Below are positions 25,770-35,470 of a stretch of 64,000 bases of DNA, piece after piece. The stretch's first letter is position 1. Each line of letters begins with the position of its first letter. The translations under genes were made by a program, and so were the position numbers. The notes beneath the pieces are model-generated. The model did not search any database, was not told the origin of the DNA, and saw nothing but the letters and a program-made list of their open reading frames with translations. The stretch comes from Legionella cherrii (GTDB lineage Bacteria > Pseudomonadota > Gammaproteobacteria > Legionellales > Legionellaceae), in the NCBI RefSeq assembly GCF_900635815.1, contig NZ_LR134173.1:1830001-1894000 (forward strand), read 5' to 3'.

Positions 25770-27644
25770 ATGTCAATAATTGATAAAATCTTAGGAAAAC
25801 CGCTCTCTTTAAGATCCAGGAAAAGGCAAGAGCTGTCGGTATTCACAGGGGTTCCAGCCCTCGGATTAGATGCATTGTCTTCAACAGCTTATGGTCCCGA
25901 AGCAGCGTTAGCCGTTCTATTGCCGGCAGGGGTAATCGGGTTGCAGCATTTTTTTACTATTTGCCTATTAGTCGTTCTTGTGCTTATGTCTTTGTATTTT
26001 TCATATTTACAAACAACAGCGGCATATCCCCAAGGAGGAGGGGCTTACATTGTTGCCAGTGACAATTTAGGTAAAAAATATGGTGTTGGAGCTGCGATTT
26101 CCTTAATACTTGATTATTTATTAAATGTTACCGTCGGTATATCAGCGGGCGTTGGTGCCATAGTTTCGGCAATTCCTGCTTTGCAACCTTATACACTTAC
26201 ATTGTGTCTTGTCATTTTACTCATGCTTACGGTAATCAATTTACGTGGAATCCGTGAAACGGGAAGACTTTTAGTTGTTCCAGTATTTGTTTTTATATTG
26301 TGTATGTTAATAGCGCTGTTTGTAGGATTAGTCGATGTTTGGACTCATGGCGGACATCCACAACCTCTACAAGACTTAACACAAAATCAAACAAACTTGA
26401 CTGAAACATTAACCTTGTGGATGTTGCTAACTGCTTTCGCTAATGGTTTAACCGCGATGACAGGAGTAGAAGCAGTCAGTAATGCAGTGCCGTTGTTTCG
26501 TAAACCGACTATTCGAAATGCACAATGGACATTGACTCTAATTGTTGGCACGCTCGCTCTATTTTTAATCTTCATTGGCTATCTTTGCCCAGCTTATCAT
26601 ATTGTAGCCATGGATCAGAATAAACCTGGGTATCGAACCATACTGTCCCAACTCGTTGAAGCGTCTACAGGTAAGGGTGTTTTTTACTATATTTCGATTG
26701 CCAGTATTTTTACTGTTCTTGCCTATTCAGCGCAAACCAGTTTTTCAGCTTTTCCGAGGGTATGTCGCTTCCTTGCTGAGGATAATTATTTACCTCATTT
26801 TTTTGCTGAGCGAGGTAGACGTTTGGTGTTCTCTGTCGGAATTATTATTTTGGCCTTTTTTTCTGGAATCATTCTGATTGCTTTTAAAGGAATTACGAAT
26901 AATCTGATTCCATTATTTGCTGTGGGTGCCTTTAGTGCCTTTCTTTTTTCCCAGACTGGGATGGTAGTCTATTGGTTACGTCAGGAAAATCGAAAAGTAC
27001 GATACAAATTAGTCATCAATGCATTGGGGGCTGTAGTTACTGGCATTGCACTTTTTATTATTATTGTTACAAAATTTATCCAAGGTGCTTGGATAATTGT
27101 TGTTCTTGCCCCTGTGCTTGCTTTATTAATGCACCGGATTAAACATCATTACGAACGAATTGCTCAGGAAATTGAAAATCCAATCAAAATAGATTCTCTT
27201 TCTCTAAAACCTCCTGTTGTCATTATTCCAATTCATGGTGTGGATTTAATCGCAGAAAAAGCAATTCAATTTGGAATGTTGCTCTCAGATGATATTACGG
27301 CTGTTTATATTGATGCAGGATATGATGATGTGGAGCGCCTGCAGCAGCTTTGGCATGAAAAAATTGAAATACCTGCCAGAAAGACGGATAAGGGGATTCC
27401 TAAACTGGAAATCATTAAATCACCTTATCGCCGTATTTATAAACCATTATTAAATTTTGTGAATAAGGTGAGAAAAGAGAGGAAAAATAGACTGATTGCT
27501 CTTATTATACCTGAGTTAGTAGAACCTAAATGGTATGAGTACTTATTACATAATATTCATGCGCCAGGATTACGTGCTTTGCTATTTTTAGAGCGCGATC
27601 CCCGCATGATTGTTATTACAATACCTTGGTATTTACGTGAATAA
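25770..27644 (+). CDS. APC-superfamily amino-acid/cation permease
   Basis: This is a 624-residue inner-membrane transporter with about twelve hydrophobic helices between residues 40 and 460. A cytoplasmic C-terminal domain of about 160 residues follows. The first-helix signature GVPALGLDALSSTAYGPEAAL and the PQGGGAYIVAS loop are typical of this bacterial branch, distantly related to KUP potassium carriers and amino-acid permeases. The tail (PPVVIIPIHGVDLIAEKAIQ) resembles a USP-like nucleotide fold. The substrate is not readable from sequence. The PAP2 gene follows after 18 bp and may be co-transcribed. Confidence 0.88.
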   Translation: MSIIDKILGKPLSLRSRKRQELSVFTGVPALGLDALSSTAYGPEAALAVLLPAGVIGLQHFFTICLLVVLVLMSLYFSYLQTTAAYPQGGGAYIVASDNLGKKYGVGAAISLILDYLLNVTVGISAGVGAIVSAIPALQPYTLTLCLVILLMLTVINLRGIRETGRLLVVPVFVFILCMLIALFVGLVDVWTHGGHPQPLQDLTQNQTNLTETLTLWMLLTAFANGLTAMTGVEAVSNAVPLFRKPTIRNAQWTLTLIVGTLALFLIFIGYLCPAYHIVAMDQNKPGYRTILSQLVEASTGKGVFYYISIASIFTVLAYSAQTSFSAFPRVCRFLAEDNYLPHFFAERGRRLVFSVGIIILAFFSGIILIAFKGITNNLIPLFAVGAFSAFLFSQTGMVVYWLRQENRKVRYKLVINALGAVVTGIALFIIIVTKFIQGAWIIVVLAPVLALLMHRIKHHYERIAQEIENPIKIDSLSLKPPVVIIPIHGVDLIAEKAIQFGMLLSDDITAVYIDAGYDDVERLQQLWHEKIEIPARKTDKGIPKLEIIKSPYRRIYKPLLNFVNKVRKERKNRLIALIIPELVEPKWYEYLLHNIHAPGLRALLFLERDPRMIVITIPWYLRE

Positions 27645-27662
27645 TAAAATAAGGATTGATTG

Positions 27663-28310
27663 ATGACACAATTTGAAACGTTATTTCATTTTATGAAAAA
27701 ACCCTGGGTTATAATTATTTATGCAATTTTGGTTATTTTGGCCTATCATTTTGTAGATAAAGCTGTGGCAACTTACTTTTATCAATTAGCTCTTGGAACC
27801 AAGCTGCCATTTTTAGAACTACTGACTGCTTTAGGAAAATGGGTTGCTTATATCATTTTGTTTCTTATTGCGGGATTGTATTTCCGATATATTCAAGTGA
27901 ATGCTGTATATGAAGCGCGATCTTGGTATCTGTTAGGTTGTGTATTTTTAGCCAATTTAGTGTGTTTGATTTTAAAAGTTACATTAAGCCGAGCTCGTCC
28001 TGAGTTATTATTTTCAAGTAATGAATTTGGTTTTTATTGGTTTAAATTAAGTTCAAACTATTGGTCTTTACCTTCAGGACATACAACGACAGTTATTAGT
28101 TTGGCCGCGGGATTGGGTACAGTCTTTTCTCGATATTTTTATGTTTTACTTGTTATTGCGCTATTCGTTGTGGCATCTAGAGTCTTGCTATGTTTTCATT
28201 ATTTGAGTGATGTGATGAGCGCATTTTATATTACTCTGTTGGTTGTTGGCTTTTTTACAGAATATCTTAAACGGAAAAATTGGTTTAAAAAGATGGATTG
28301 TACTGTTTGA
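27663..28310 (+). CDS. PAP2-family membrane phosphatase
   Basis: The ATG at 27663 is preferred to the TTG at 27660, with AAGGA upstream. The 215-residue protein has about five or six membrane helices. All three PAP2 phosphatase motifs are present: K-x6-RP in KVTLSRARP, PSGH in LPSGHTTT and SR-x5-H-x3-D in SRVLLCFHYLSD. It could dephosphorylate undecaprenyl pyrophosphate, phosphatidic acid or phosphatidylglycerol phosphate. The sequence does not decide among these. Confidence 0.92.
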   Translation: MTQFETLFHFMKKPWVIIIYAILVILAYHFVDKAVATYFYQLALGTKLPFLELLTALGKWVAYIILFLIAGLYFRYIQVNAVYEARSWYLLGCVFLANLVCLILKVTLSRARPELLFSSNEFGFYWFKLSSNYWSLPSGHTTTVISLAAGLGTVFSRYFYVLLVIALFVVASRVLLCFHYLSDVMSAFYITLLVVGFFTEYLKRKNWFKKMDCTV

Positions 28311-28384
28311 TAACTCGGGATCCCAGATCTCGAAGTTGACTGAGTTTTTACCGGTATCGATCCTAGCCAATCTAGGGAGAGGTT

Positions 28385-29632
28385 ATGACTATAGAGACTG
28401 AATTAAAAACTCTGGTTAGTGTTTATGCCAGTTTTGATGAAGAAAACAAATGTTATATCAGTGATTTGAATCAAGAGGCCCTTTTACGTCTGGATGCTGA
28501 TTTTATTAAGTTAATTAATAAATTATTGCTAAAAGAGGGCCCAGAAAAAGCAAAAATCAAAAAAAATTATAAAAATTTATCTTTGTTTTTTCATCCGGAT
28601 CTTATATCAAAATTCTGTCCAGAAGCTAAATGGCTCGAAAAGAATTTATCTGAAAATCGTAACGATGGGGCTTGTTTTAAAACATTAAGTCTCTGCTATG
28701 AGAAATTAATGTCTCCTCAGGATTTTAAACCGCTTAAATTTGAAGACATTTCAAGTCGAGAAGATCTTAAAAAATGGTTAGAACACTTAAAAAATACTTC
28801 CAGAACATTTACTGAACGTAATTTATACGTGGGCCTTTTGGGTTTGTTCGATCAATCTACGGGTTATTTTGATGAAGTAGGTAAGATAAAACCCAAAGGC
28901 GTACGGGCGTTAATTTCATTTTTACCGATGGTTTTCATCAGTTTTGGTACCTTTGTTTTTGCTGAAGAACTATTTGCTGTTTACGCACTTTATTTTGCTT
29001 TATTGAAGAGCGGACAATATATGGAGAGTAGCAATTCAAAAGAATTACAGAGTCTTGGCAGTACCTTGCAAAAAATTACTATGGTCTCGGCTACGGCTAC
29101 GACAACTTTATTGGTACGCCTCGTTGAAATGACCTTTTGGGCATCACGACAGTGTTATGAGATGAGTTTGCATATAGGTTCTAGTCTTTTGACCCCACTA
29201 ATTTCTTCTTCTGAAGATCAATTTGATGGCACAATGGCAGATGAAAACTTATGTCGGGAATTAATTCTTGCCAGCCAAAATCAAAGTATCAGCGATAATT
29301 TTAAAACACCACAATTAAAAATGATCGCAGCACCTATCGAATCCTATCTCGGATTATTGGAACAACAATTTTTTAGAAATTGGAGGGCCGGAGGAGAGAA
29401 GTATCGAGCCTTAGACTCGTTTTTGCTCACTATGCGTGTATTGGATAAAGATGATGACTTATTGGTTGAACAAAAAATAGCGAAGGCACATGAGGCATTA
29501 GAAAAAGTTAAAAAAAAACCTAATGTTTATACTGAGGGAGGAAAAACTGCTTTAGCTGTCGATAGAGCGGAACGTGTAATTAGTCTGCTTCAAGATAATT
29601 TTGAGATGCAGCCTGCTTTAAGTAAGTCCTAA
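28385..29632 (+). CDS. J-domain-like membrane protein, candidate effector
   Basis: This 415-residue protein is unfamiliar as a whole. Residues about 45-110 look like a divergent J-domain: KIKKNYKNLSLFFHPDL, with the HPD tripeptide at 70-72, and a second helix ACFKTLSLCYEKLMSP. HPD is what J-proteins use to stimulate Hsp70. A hydrophobic hairpin follows at about 172-206 (LISFLPMVFISFGTFVFAEELFAVYALYFALL), then helices and a charged C-terminal tail. The first J-domain helix is weak. There is no signal peptide. A ribosome site (AGGGAGAGG) precedes the start. A host Hsp70 co-opting effector is possible; this is inference. Confidence 0.7.
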   Translation: MTIETELKTLVSVYASFDEENKCYISDLNQEALLRLDADFIKLINKLLLKEGPEKAKIKKNYKNLSLFFHPDLISKFCPEAKWLEKNLSENRNDGACFKTLSLCYEKLMSPQDFKPLKFEDISSREDLKKWLEHLKNTSRTFTERNLYVGLLGLFDQSTGYFDEVGKIKPKGVRALISFLPMVFISFGTFVFAEELFAVYALYFALLKSGQYMESSNSKELQSLGSTLQKITMVSATATTTLLVRLVEMTFWASRQCYEMSLHIGSSLLTPLISSSEDQFDGTMADENLCRELILASQNQSISDNFKTPQLKMIAAPIESYLGLLEQQFFRNWRAGGEKYRALDSFLLTMRVLDKDDDLLVEQKIAKAHEALEKVKKKPNVYTEGGKTALAVDRAERVISLLQDNFEMQPALSKS

Positions 29633-29795
29633 TTTTTTTATAATGAATATATTTTTACCGCCAGTAGACTCAACTTTTAATCGTTATCTCAGCAACGATG
29701 AAGGGATCAAATTCAGCTTAAATAGAAATACCCACTTGAATTTGGCACAGTATCTCTGGCAAGATGCGTTTGTTTTGATTATCCAGTGAGGAATT

Positions 29796-30545
29796 ATGAA
29801 AATTCTCGTGGCAGTGAAGCGTGTAATCGATCCTTATGTGAAAATTCGGGTCAAGTCGGACCATTCCGGAGTTGAAACACAAAATATTAAAATGGCAATG
29901 AATCCATTTGATGAAATTGCTGTAGAGGAAGCGTTACGTTTACGCGAAAAAAATTGGGCGACCGAAGTGATTGCAGTGAGTATCGGCGGCGACAGCTCAC
30001 AGGAAACTCTAAGACATGCTTTGGCCTTAGGGGTAGATAAAGGAATATTGGTTCAAACCCACGAGTCATTGGAAAGCCTTAATATCGCCAAAATATTAAA
30101 AAAGATTGTCGATGATGAAAAGCCTGATTTAGTATTGATGGGTAAACAAGCTATTGATGGGGATAATAATCAAACCCCACAAATGTTAGCTGCCCTATTA
30201 AATTGGTCACAGGCTACCTATGCTTCCAAAATTGAAGCACATGCGGACCACCTTGAGGTAACTCGTGAGATTGATGGCGGACTCGAAACAATCAGCGTGC
30301 ATTTGCCAGCTGTAGTGAGTACGGATTTACGTTTAAATGAGCCACGATATGCCAGCCTACCCAATATTATGAAAGCCAAAAAGAAACCTTTGGATGTTTT
30401 AGAATTAGATAGCCTTGGATTGTCACTTAAAAAACATGTTGAGATATTAAAAGTTACTGCACCTGCAGTTCGCAGTGCTGGAGTGAAAGTTGAATCAGTG
30501 ACTGAGTTATTGGATAAATTACAGCATGAAGCCAAAGTGCTTTAA
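29796..30545 (+). CDS. etfB: Electron transfer flavoprotein beta subunit
   Basis: EtfB binds AMP and, with EtfA, accepts electrons from acyl-CoA dehydrogenases and passes them to ETF-ubiquinone oxidoreductase. The 249-residue protein has the family opening MKILVAVKRVIDPYVKIRVK. The signature region VLMGKQAIDGDNNQTPQMLAALL and the following GLETISVHLPAVVSTDLRLNEPRYASLPNIMKAKKK are typical. It leads the etfB-etfA-ald unit, with 9 to 12 bp between genes. Confidence 0.97.
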   Translation: MKILVAVKRVIDPYVKIRVKSDHSGVETQNIKMAMNPFDEIAVEEALRLREKNWATEVIAVSIGGDSSQETLRHALALGVDKGILVQTHESLESLNIAKILKKIVDDEKPDLVLMGKQAIDGDNNQTPQMLAALLNWSQATYASKIEAHADHLEVTREIDGGLETISVHLPAVVSTDLRLNEPRYASLPNIMKAKKKPLDVLELDSLGLSLKKHVEILKVTAPAVRSAGVKVESVTELLDKLQHEAKVL

Positions 30546-30557
30546 TAAGGGGACGTG

Positions 30558-31496
30558 ATGAGCACTTTAATACTCGTTGAACATGATAACCAAAGCATAC
30601 ACCCATCTACCCGTAATACTTTAGCTGCGGCATTAGAATTGGGTGATGATCCGACCTTACTGGTTATAGGACATCAATGCAAGAAAGTCGCTGAACAAGC
30701 TGCAATTCTTGCAGGGGCACATGCTGTTTGGTGCGTTGATAAACCATGTTATGAGCATCCTTTAGCAGAGCAAATCAGTGAGTTAGTTCTTTCTTTTGCA
30801 CATTCATTTAAAGCCATATTAGTGGCAGCAAGTACTTTTGGTAAAAATATTGCACCACGTATTGCAGCACGATTAGATGTGGCTCAAGTTTCTGATGTCA
30901 GTAAAATTATTGATAAAGATACTTTTGAACATCCAATCTATGCCGGTAATGCTATAGAAACAGTACGTGTCCTTGATCCTATTAAAGTTCTTACGATTCG
31001 CTCTACGGCGTTTAATCCTATTACAGAAAGTCAAACAAGTTGTTGCATTGAGCAAATTGATAAAGAATGTATTGCAAAAGGTAGCCAATTCGTTAAACAT
31101 GAACTCAGTAAATCGGAACGTCCTGATTTAGGCAGCGCTAAAATTGTAATCTCAGGTGGAAGAGGACTGCAAAGCGCTGAAAAGTTTCAATTGATTGAAG
31201 AGTTAGCCGATGTTCTTGGTGCTGCTGTGGGAGCATCCCGTGCTGCTGTTGATGCGGGATTTGTTCCTAATGATTATCAGGTGGGGCAAACCGGAAGGAT
31301 CGTTGCACCAATGCTCTATATTGCTGTAGGAATTTCAGGAGCTGTACAGCATTTGGCAGGGATGAAAGATTCCAAGATTATAGTAGCAATTAATAAGGAT
31401 GAAGATGCCCCTATTTTTCAAATCGCTGATTATGGTTTGGTTGGTGATTTATTTGAACTCGTGCCACAGTTAATTGCACAATTAAAAAACCGTTAG
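30558..31496 (+). CDS. etfA: Electron transfer flavoprotein alpha subunit
   Basis: EtfA carries the FAD. The ATG at 30558 is preferred to the GTG three bases earlier, with AAGGGGA upstream. The 312-residue protein has an N-terminal adenine-nucleotide-alpha fold. The C-terminal FAD domain carries [20 protein letters not shown], then [20 protein letters not shown] and [21 protein letters not shown], all diagnostic. It partners EtfB directly upstream. Its likely donors, acyl-CoA dehydrogenases, are not in this window. Confidence 0.97.
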   Translation: MSTLILVEHDNQSIHPSTRNTLAAALELGDDPTLLVIGHQCKKVAEQAAILAGAHAVWCVDKPCYEHPLAEQISELVLSFAHSFKAILVAASTFGKNIAPRIAARLDVAQVSDVSKIIDKDTFEHPIYAGNAIETVRVLDPIKVLTIRSTAFNPITESQTSCCIEQIDKECIAKGSQFVKHELSKSERPDLGSAKIVISGGRGLQSAEKFQLIEELADVLGAAVGASRAAVDAGFVPNDYQVGQTGRIVAPMLYIAVGISGAVQHLAGMKDSKIIVAINKDEDAPIFQIADYGLVGDLFELVPQLIAQLKNR

Positions 31497-31507
31497 AGGG
31501 AGAAAGT

Positions 31508-32629
31508 ATGTTAGTAGGTGTTCCAAAAGAAATTAAACCTCAAGAAAATCGTGTAGGTCTTGTTCCTTCTAGTATCAGAGAAATTATTAGAGTAGGAAGC
31601 TCTGCTATAGTTGAGAAGGGTGCTGGATTGGGGATTGGTATTTCCGATGATGATTATCGACATGCCGGAGCAGAAGTTGTTGATAGCGCGGATGAAGTGT
31701 TTTCCAGAGCGGATCTCATAGTCAAAGTAAAAGAACCGCAACCCATTGAGTGCAAGCGTCTACGTGAAGGCCAAACATTATTTACCTATTTGCATTTGGC
31801 TCCAGATCCTCATCAAGCACGTATGCTTAAAGAATCTGGTGTCACTGCAATTGCTTATGAAACGGTAACAGAAGAGGGTGGTGGTTTACCATTACTGGCT
31901 CCTATGTCACAAGTTGCAGGGCGGATGTCTATTCAAGCCGGGGCACATTGCTTGGAGATGGCTCAAGGCGGTAGTGGTATTTTACTAGGTGGCGTTCCTG
32001 GAGTCGCTGCGGCAAACGTTGTGGTTATTGGTGGGGGTGTAGTCGGTACTAATGCGGTGCGCATGGCCATGGGTATGGAAGCACGAGTTACCGTACTGGA
32101 TCGTTCTTTACAACGTTTAAACGAATTAGATTTCCAATTTGGTTCTAAGCTCAATACTGTGTATTCTACAGCTGATGCTATAGAAAAATATGTTGCTAGT
32201 GCTGATTTAGTGATTGGTGCGGTATTGGTACCTGGCGCAGCAGCTCCAAAATTAATGACTCGCTCCATGCTTAAATCAATGCGACCTGGTTCGGTTTTAG
32301 TGGATGTGGCCATTGATCAGGGTGGCTGTTTTGAGACAAGTCGCCCCACAACACATCAAGAACCTACCTATGTTGTTGATAATGTAGTTCATTATTGTGT
32401 TGCGAATATGCCTGGTGCAGTACCTAGAACATCCACTTTTGCTTTAAATAATGCAACATTACCTTTTGTGTTAAGTATCGTAACCAAAGGCGTGAAGCTC
32501 GCCTTATTAAATGATAAGCATTTACTCAATGGCTTGAACGTTCATCAAGGGAAAATTACTTTTGATGCGGTTGCTCGTGACTTAGGCTATGAGTATACAC
32601 CTGCTGCGATTGCATTAGCTGGTCGATAA
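31508..32629 (+). CDS. ald: Alanine dehydrogenase
   Basis: Ald interconverts L-alanine and pyruvate plus ammonia with NAD in the cytoplasm, letting the cell use alanine as carbon and nitrogen. The 373-residue protein starts [20 protein letters not shown]. It carries the substrate residues in VKVKEPQ and FTYLHLAPD, and the NAD loop [36 protein letters not shown] follows. It lies 11 bp after etfA and probably shares its transcript, which fits a genus that lives on amino acids. Confidence 0.97.
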   Translation: MLVGVPKEIKPQENRVGLVPSSIREIIRVGSSAIVEKGAGLGIGISDDDYRHAGAEVVDSADEVFSRADLIVKVKEPQPIECKRLREGQTLFTYLHLAPDPHQARMLKESGVTAIAYETVTEEGGGLPLLAPMSQVAGRMSIQAGAHCLEMAQGGSGILLGGVPGVAAANVVVIGGGVVGTNAVRMAMGMEARVTVLDRSLQRLNELDFQFGSKLNTVYSTADAIEKYVASADLVIGAVLVPGAAAPKLMTRSMLKSMRPGSVLVDVAIDQGGCFETSRPTTHQEPTYVVDNVVHYCVANMPGAVPRTSTFALNNATLPFVLSIVTKGVKLALLNDKHLLNGLNVHQGKITFDAVARDLGYEYTPAAIALAGR

Positions 32630-32659
32630 GGTTTTATTGAACTCTCTATAAATCTATAA

Positions 32660-32890
32660 CCTGGGTGAAGGCGAAGCCTAACCCAGGATTTCAAAAATTA
32701 GTCAATCGCTCAGGGTCATAAAAATTACCTTATCCTGAGGAGTTTTCGACGAAGGATCTCCCCAAATAGTACATCCTATTTATCTATAAGGTTATGTCTC
32801 ATTCAGGAAATCTTTTTACTTGGATCAGGATGATCTAGCTGACTTTTATGGTTGTAGCCTGGGTGAAGGCGAAGCTGTAGCCCAGGCTAT
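32660..32890. repeat. Two copies of a CCTGGGTGAAGGCGAAGC repeat around a further palindrome
   Basis: The 18-mer CCTGGGTGAAGGCGAAGC occurs at 32660-32677 and again at 32858-32875. Each copy ends in an inverted arm (ACCCAGG at 32681-32687, CCCAGGCTA at 32881-32889), so each folds as a hairpin. Between them is the palindrome-like ATCCTGAGGAGTTTTCGACGA with AGGATCTCC near 32733-32760, a type of repeat scattered in many bacterial genomes. The block fills the 283 bp between convergent ald and mrcA and may end both transcripts. Confidence 0.65.
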
Positions 32891-32912
32891 AAAACAGGAC
32901 AACGCGAATTGA

Positions 32913-35279
32913 TTAAAACAAACTGTCTTCGCCAGTTGTAAGTTGTTGTTGCTCATTACTCGCATTATAAACGGGAGTTGGATCTTCTTCCGCAGGAACT
33001 TCTTTATTACGAAAATACTCAATGATTCCATTGGCCTGATTAGGACGTGCCAGTAAGCCGCTATTCGGATCGATACGAACAGCGACTACATTCTCGGGCT
33101 GTTTCATTTCACTTTCAGGTTTCCCTTTCAAAGCAACTTTCATAAAGTCTATCCATAAAGGCAGTGCAAGTCCTGCAGCGTATTCATGTAAGGATTTGGG
33201 ATTATCAAAACCGATCCAGGTGGTTACAACAAGATCGGCATTAAACCCAGCAAACCAGGAATCTACTTGATCATTGGTTGTGCCGGTTTTACCTGCTATA
33301 TCTTGACGATTGAGCACTCGAGCCGCACGCGCGGTACCATGCTGAATCACATCTTTTAATGCAGTGTTCATTAAAAAGGTAATGTCTTCAGGAATGACGC
33401 GAGGCGCTAGCGTGGAATGATCTACATTAGTACAATTATTGCAAACAACGGTTGGTTTGGCTTGCAGTAAAATTTTACCATCCGTATCAGTAATATGATC
33501 GATAAGGTAGGGTTCAACTTTATAACCACCATTTGCGAAAATAGCATAAGCAGCAGTAAGTTCCATAGGGCTAACGGATAAACTACCTAAAGCCAGAGAA
33601 AGACCTTTGGGAAGCGTTTTCTTATTAAATCCAAATCGAGTTAAAAAATCGATAGTGTAATTGATGCCTATGTCATCAAGAATGCGTATGGATACCAAAT
33701 TTTTAGATTGAACTAAAGCTTTTTTCAATCGTGTAGGCCCATTGAATTTCAGATTCACATTATGAGGACGCCATAGGTTGGGTTGGCTTGGATCATCAAC
33801 AACAATCGGTGCGTCGTTAATCAATGTTGCCAGGGTATAACCGTTATTTAACGCTGCGGCATAGACAAAAGGTTTAAAGCTGGATCCTGGTTGTCTGCTT
33901 GATTGCGTGGCGCGGTTAAATTTGCTTTTTTGGAAATTGAATCCGCCAACAAGCACTTCAATAGCACCATTTTTAGGATCAAGTGCTACCATCGCTGATT
34001 CAGCTTCAGGAATTTGCGCTAATTCCCAATGGTCTTTGGTCGAATGTACATAAATAATATCGCCGACAGCAACAACTTGCATGGCTTTGGAAGGCGCTTT
34101 TCCAACCCAACCATTTTTAAGTGCTGGTCTGGCCCAAGACATACCGGCCCAAGGGATAAGAACAGTTCGACCACTTTGTAATGTGGCTGTAGCTTCTTTT
34201 TCCCGAACTTCAGTAACAACGGCAGGTATCAGGTGATTAAGTTCCGGATACTTTTCTAAATTCTTTTGAATTGAATGCAAGGACTTACTGTCATTTTCCC
34301 CAATGGTAGCAACAGGTCCCCGATAACCATGTCGATGATCGTAGGCTATTAAATTTTTTTCAACTACATCATTGGCAGTGTTTTGTAATTTCCCATCAAT
34401 AGTGGTGTACACTTTGTAGCCTTTAGTATAGGCATCCGGGCCAAAATTGTCGTATAGGGATTGACGAATCATTTCAGCAACATAAGGCGCTTTTACTTCA
34501 ATATGAGTGCCATGATACCTGGCAGTAATCGGTTGATTGATGGCATTCTGATACTGTTCTTCATTAATGTAATGTTCTTCCAGCAGGCGCTCTAATACGT
34601 GATCGCGGCGTTTTTTGGCGGCAAGCGGATTTGCAATGGGGTTTTGTGTTGAAGGGGCTTGAGGAAGACCCGCAATCATCGCTAATTCTGCCAGATTTAA
34701 TTCTTTAAGTGGCTTGCCAAAATACACCATTGCTGCGGCGCCAACTCCATAAGCACGATTACCTAAATAGATTCGATTCAGATAGAGTTCGAGAATTTTT
34801 TCTTTGCTTAATTCCCTATCTATTTTTATGGCAAGCATAATCTCATTAAATTTGCGTAGGAAAGTCTTTTTGCGGCTTAAGAAAAAATTACGTGCCACTT
34901 GCATGGTAATGGTACTACCGCCTTGCGATTTTGTTCCTGTTTTCACCATACGCACAGCAGCACGGCCAAGGCCCAAAATATCGACACCAGGATGTTCGAA
35001 AAAACGTTGATCTTCGGTGGCAATCAAAGCATGAATCAGCATAGGTGGTATTTCATCATAGGTGACAGGAATTCGTTTCTTTTCACCATATTCCTGAATC
35101 AGCAAACCTTCTTTGCTGAAGATTTGTAAAGGTACTTGCAGTTGTACTGTCTTTAACGAATCGACATTAGGGAGTTGGCTTTCAAGGTAGAGATATAAGA
35201 AACTACCTGCTACGATTAAAATAAAAAACAGGCTCATCAGCGCCCATAGACCTTTACGCCAGAAGTATGCCATTTTCAT
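32913..35279 (-). CDS. mrcA: Penicillin-binding protein 1A, bifunctional peptidoglycan synthase
   Basis: PBP1A polymerises glycan strands and cross-links them on the outer face of the inner membrane. The 788-residue protein has an N-terminal anchor (about 11-31). The glycosyltransferase domain has the catalytic Glu in ATEDQRFFEHPGVD and GGSTITMQVARNFFL. An OB-like insert and a transpeptidase domain follow, with SSFK in RQPGSSFKPF, SKN in VQSKNLVS and KTG in AGKTGTTND. Length is slightly below that of the E. coli protein. Gene order mrcA, then divergent pilMNOPQ-aroKB, is the conserved gamma-proteobacterial one, but with an extra gene between. Confidence 0.96.
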   Translation of the reverse strand: MKMAYFWRKGLWALMSLFFILIVAGSFLYLYLESQLPNVDSLKTVQLQVPLQIFSKEGLLIQEYGEKKRIPVTYDEIPPMLIHALIATEDQRFFEHPGVDILGLGRAAVRMVKTGTKSQGGSTITMQVARNFFLSRKKTFLRKFNEIMLAIKIDRELSKEKILELYLNRIYLGNRAYGVGAAAMVYFGKPLKELNLAELAMIAGLPQAPSTQNPIANPLAAKKRRDHVLERLLEEHYINEEQYQNAINQPITARYHGTHIEVKAPYVAEMIRQSLYDNFGPDAYTKGYKVYTTIDGKLQNTANDVVEKNLIAYDHRHGYRGPVATIGENDSKSLHSIQKNLEKYPELNHLIPAVVTEVREKEATATLQSGRTVLIPWAGMSWARPALKNGWVGKAPSKAMQVVAVGDIIYVHSTKDHWELAQIPEAESAMVALDPKNGAIEVLVGGFNFQKSKFNRATQSSRQPGSSFKPFVYAAALNNGYTLATLINDAPIVVDDPSQPNLWRPHNVNLKFNGPTRLKKALVQSKNLVSIRILDDIGINYTIDFLTRFGFNKKTLPKGLSLALGSLSVSPMELTAAYAIFANGGYKVEPYLIDHITDTDGKILLQAKPTVVCNNCTNVDHSTLAPRVIPEDITFLMNTALKDVIQHGTARAARVLNRQDIAGKTGTTNDQVDSWFAGFNADLVVTTWIGFDNPKSLHEYAAGLALPLWIDFMKVALKGKPESEMKQPENVVAVRIDPNSGLLARPNQANGIIEYFRNKEVPAEEDPTPVYNASNEQQQLTTGEDSLF

Positions 35280-35347
35280 AGAGTCATGCGTTTTTAATGA
35301 AATTTGGCGGATATTATACAGTGATTCTCTGTAAGATTGCGAGTTTT

Positions 35348-35420
35348 GTGCAAAAAATAGGGAAATTTTGCACTGTTTTTTAATGTTTCACTGAATTTTG
35401 CAGAAAAAATTCAATGAAAC
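35348..35420. repeat. Two tandem hairpins upstream of mrcA
   Basis: GTGCAAAA (35348-35355) pairs with TTTTGCAC (35366-35373). GTTTCACTGAATTTT (35385-35399) pairs with AAAATTCAATGAAAC (35406-35420) with one mismatch. They fill the gap between the coiled-coil gene and mrcA, both on the minus strand. They may end the first transcript or shape the mrcA leader. Neither hairpin is followed by a T-run on the minus strand. Confidence 0.6.
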
Positions 35421-35470
35421 ACAATGAGTTGTTTATATAAGTCATCAAATAGCGATGAATTTTTTTATCT

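Noticed and set aside
28316..28340. Adjacent BamHI-like and BglII-like sites (GGATCCCAGATCT) suggesting an artefact
   Set aside because: Flanking DNA continues naturally into genes on both sides and no vector backbone is seen; chance is enough.
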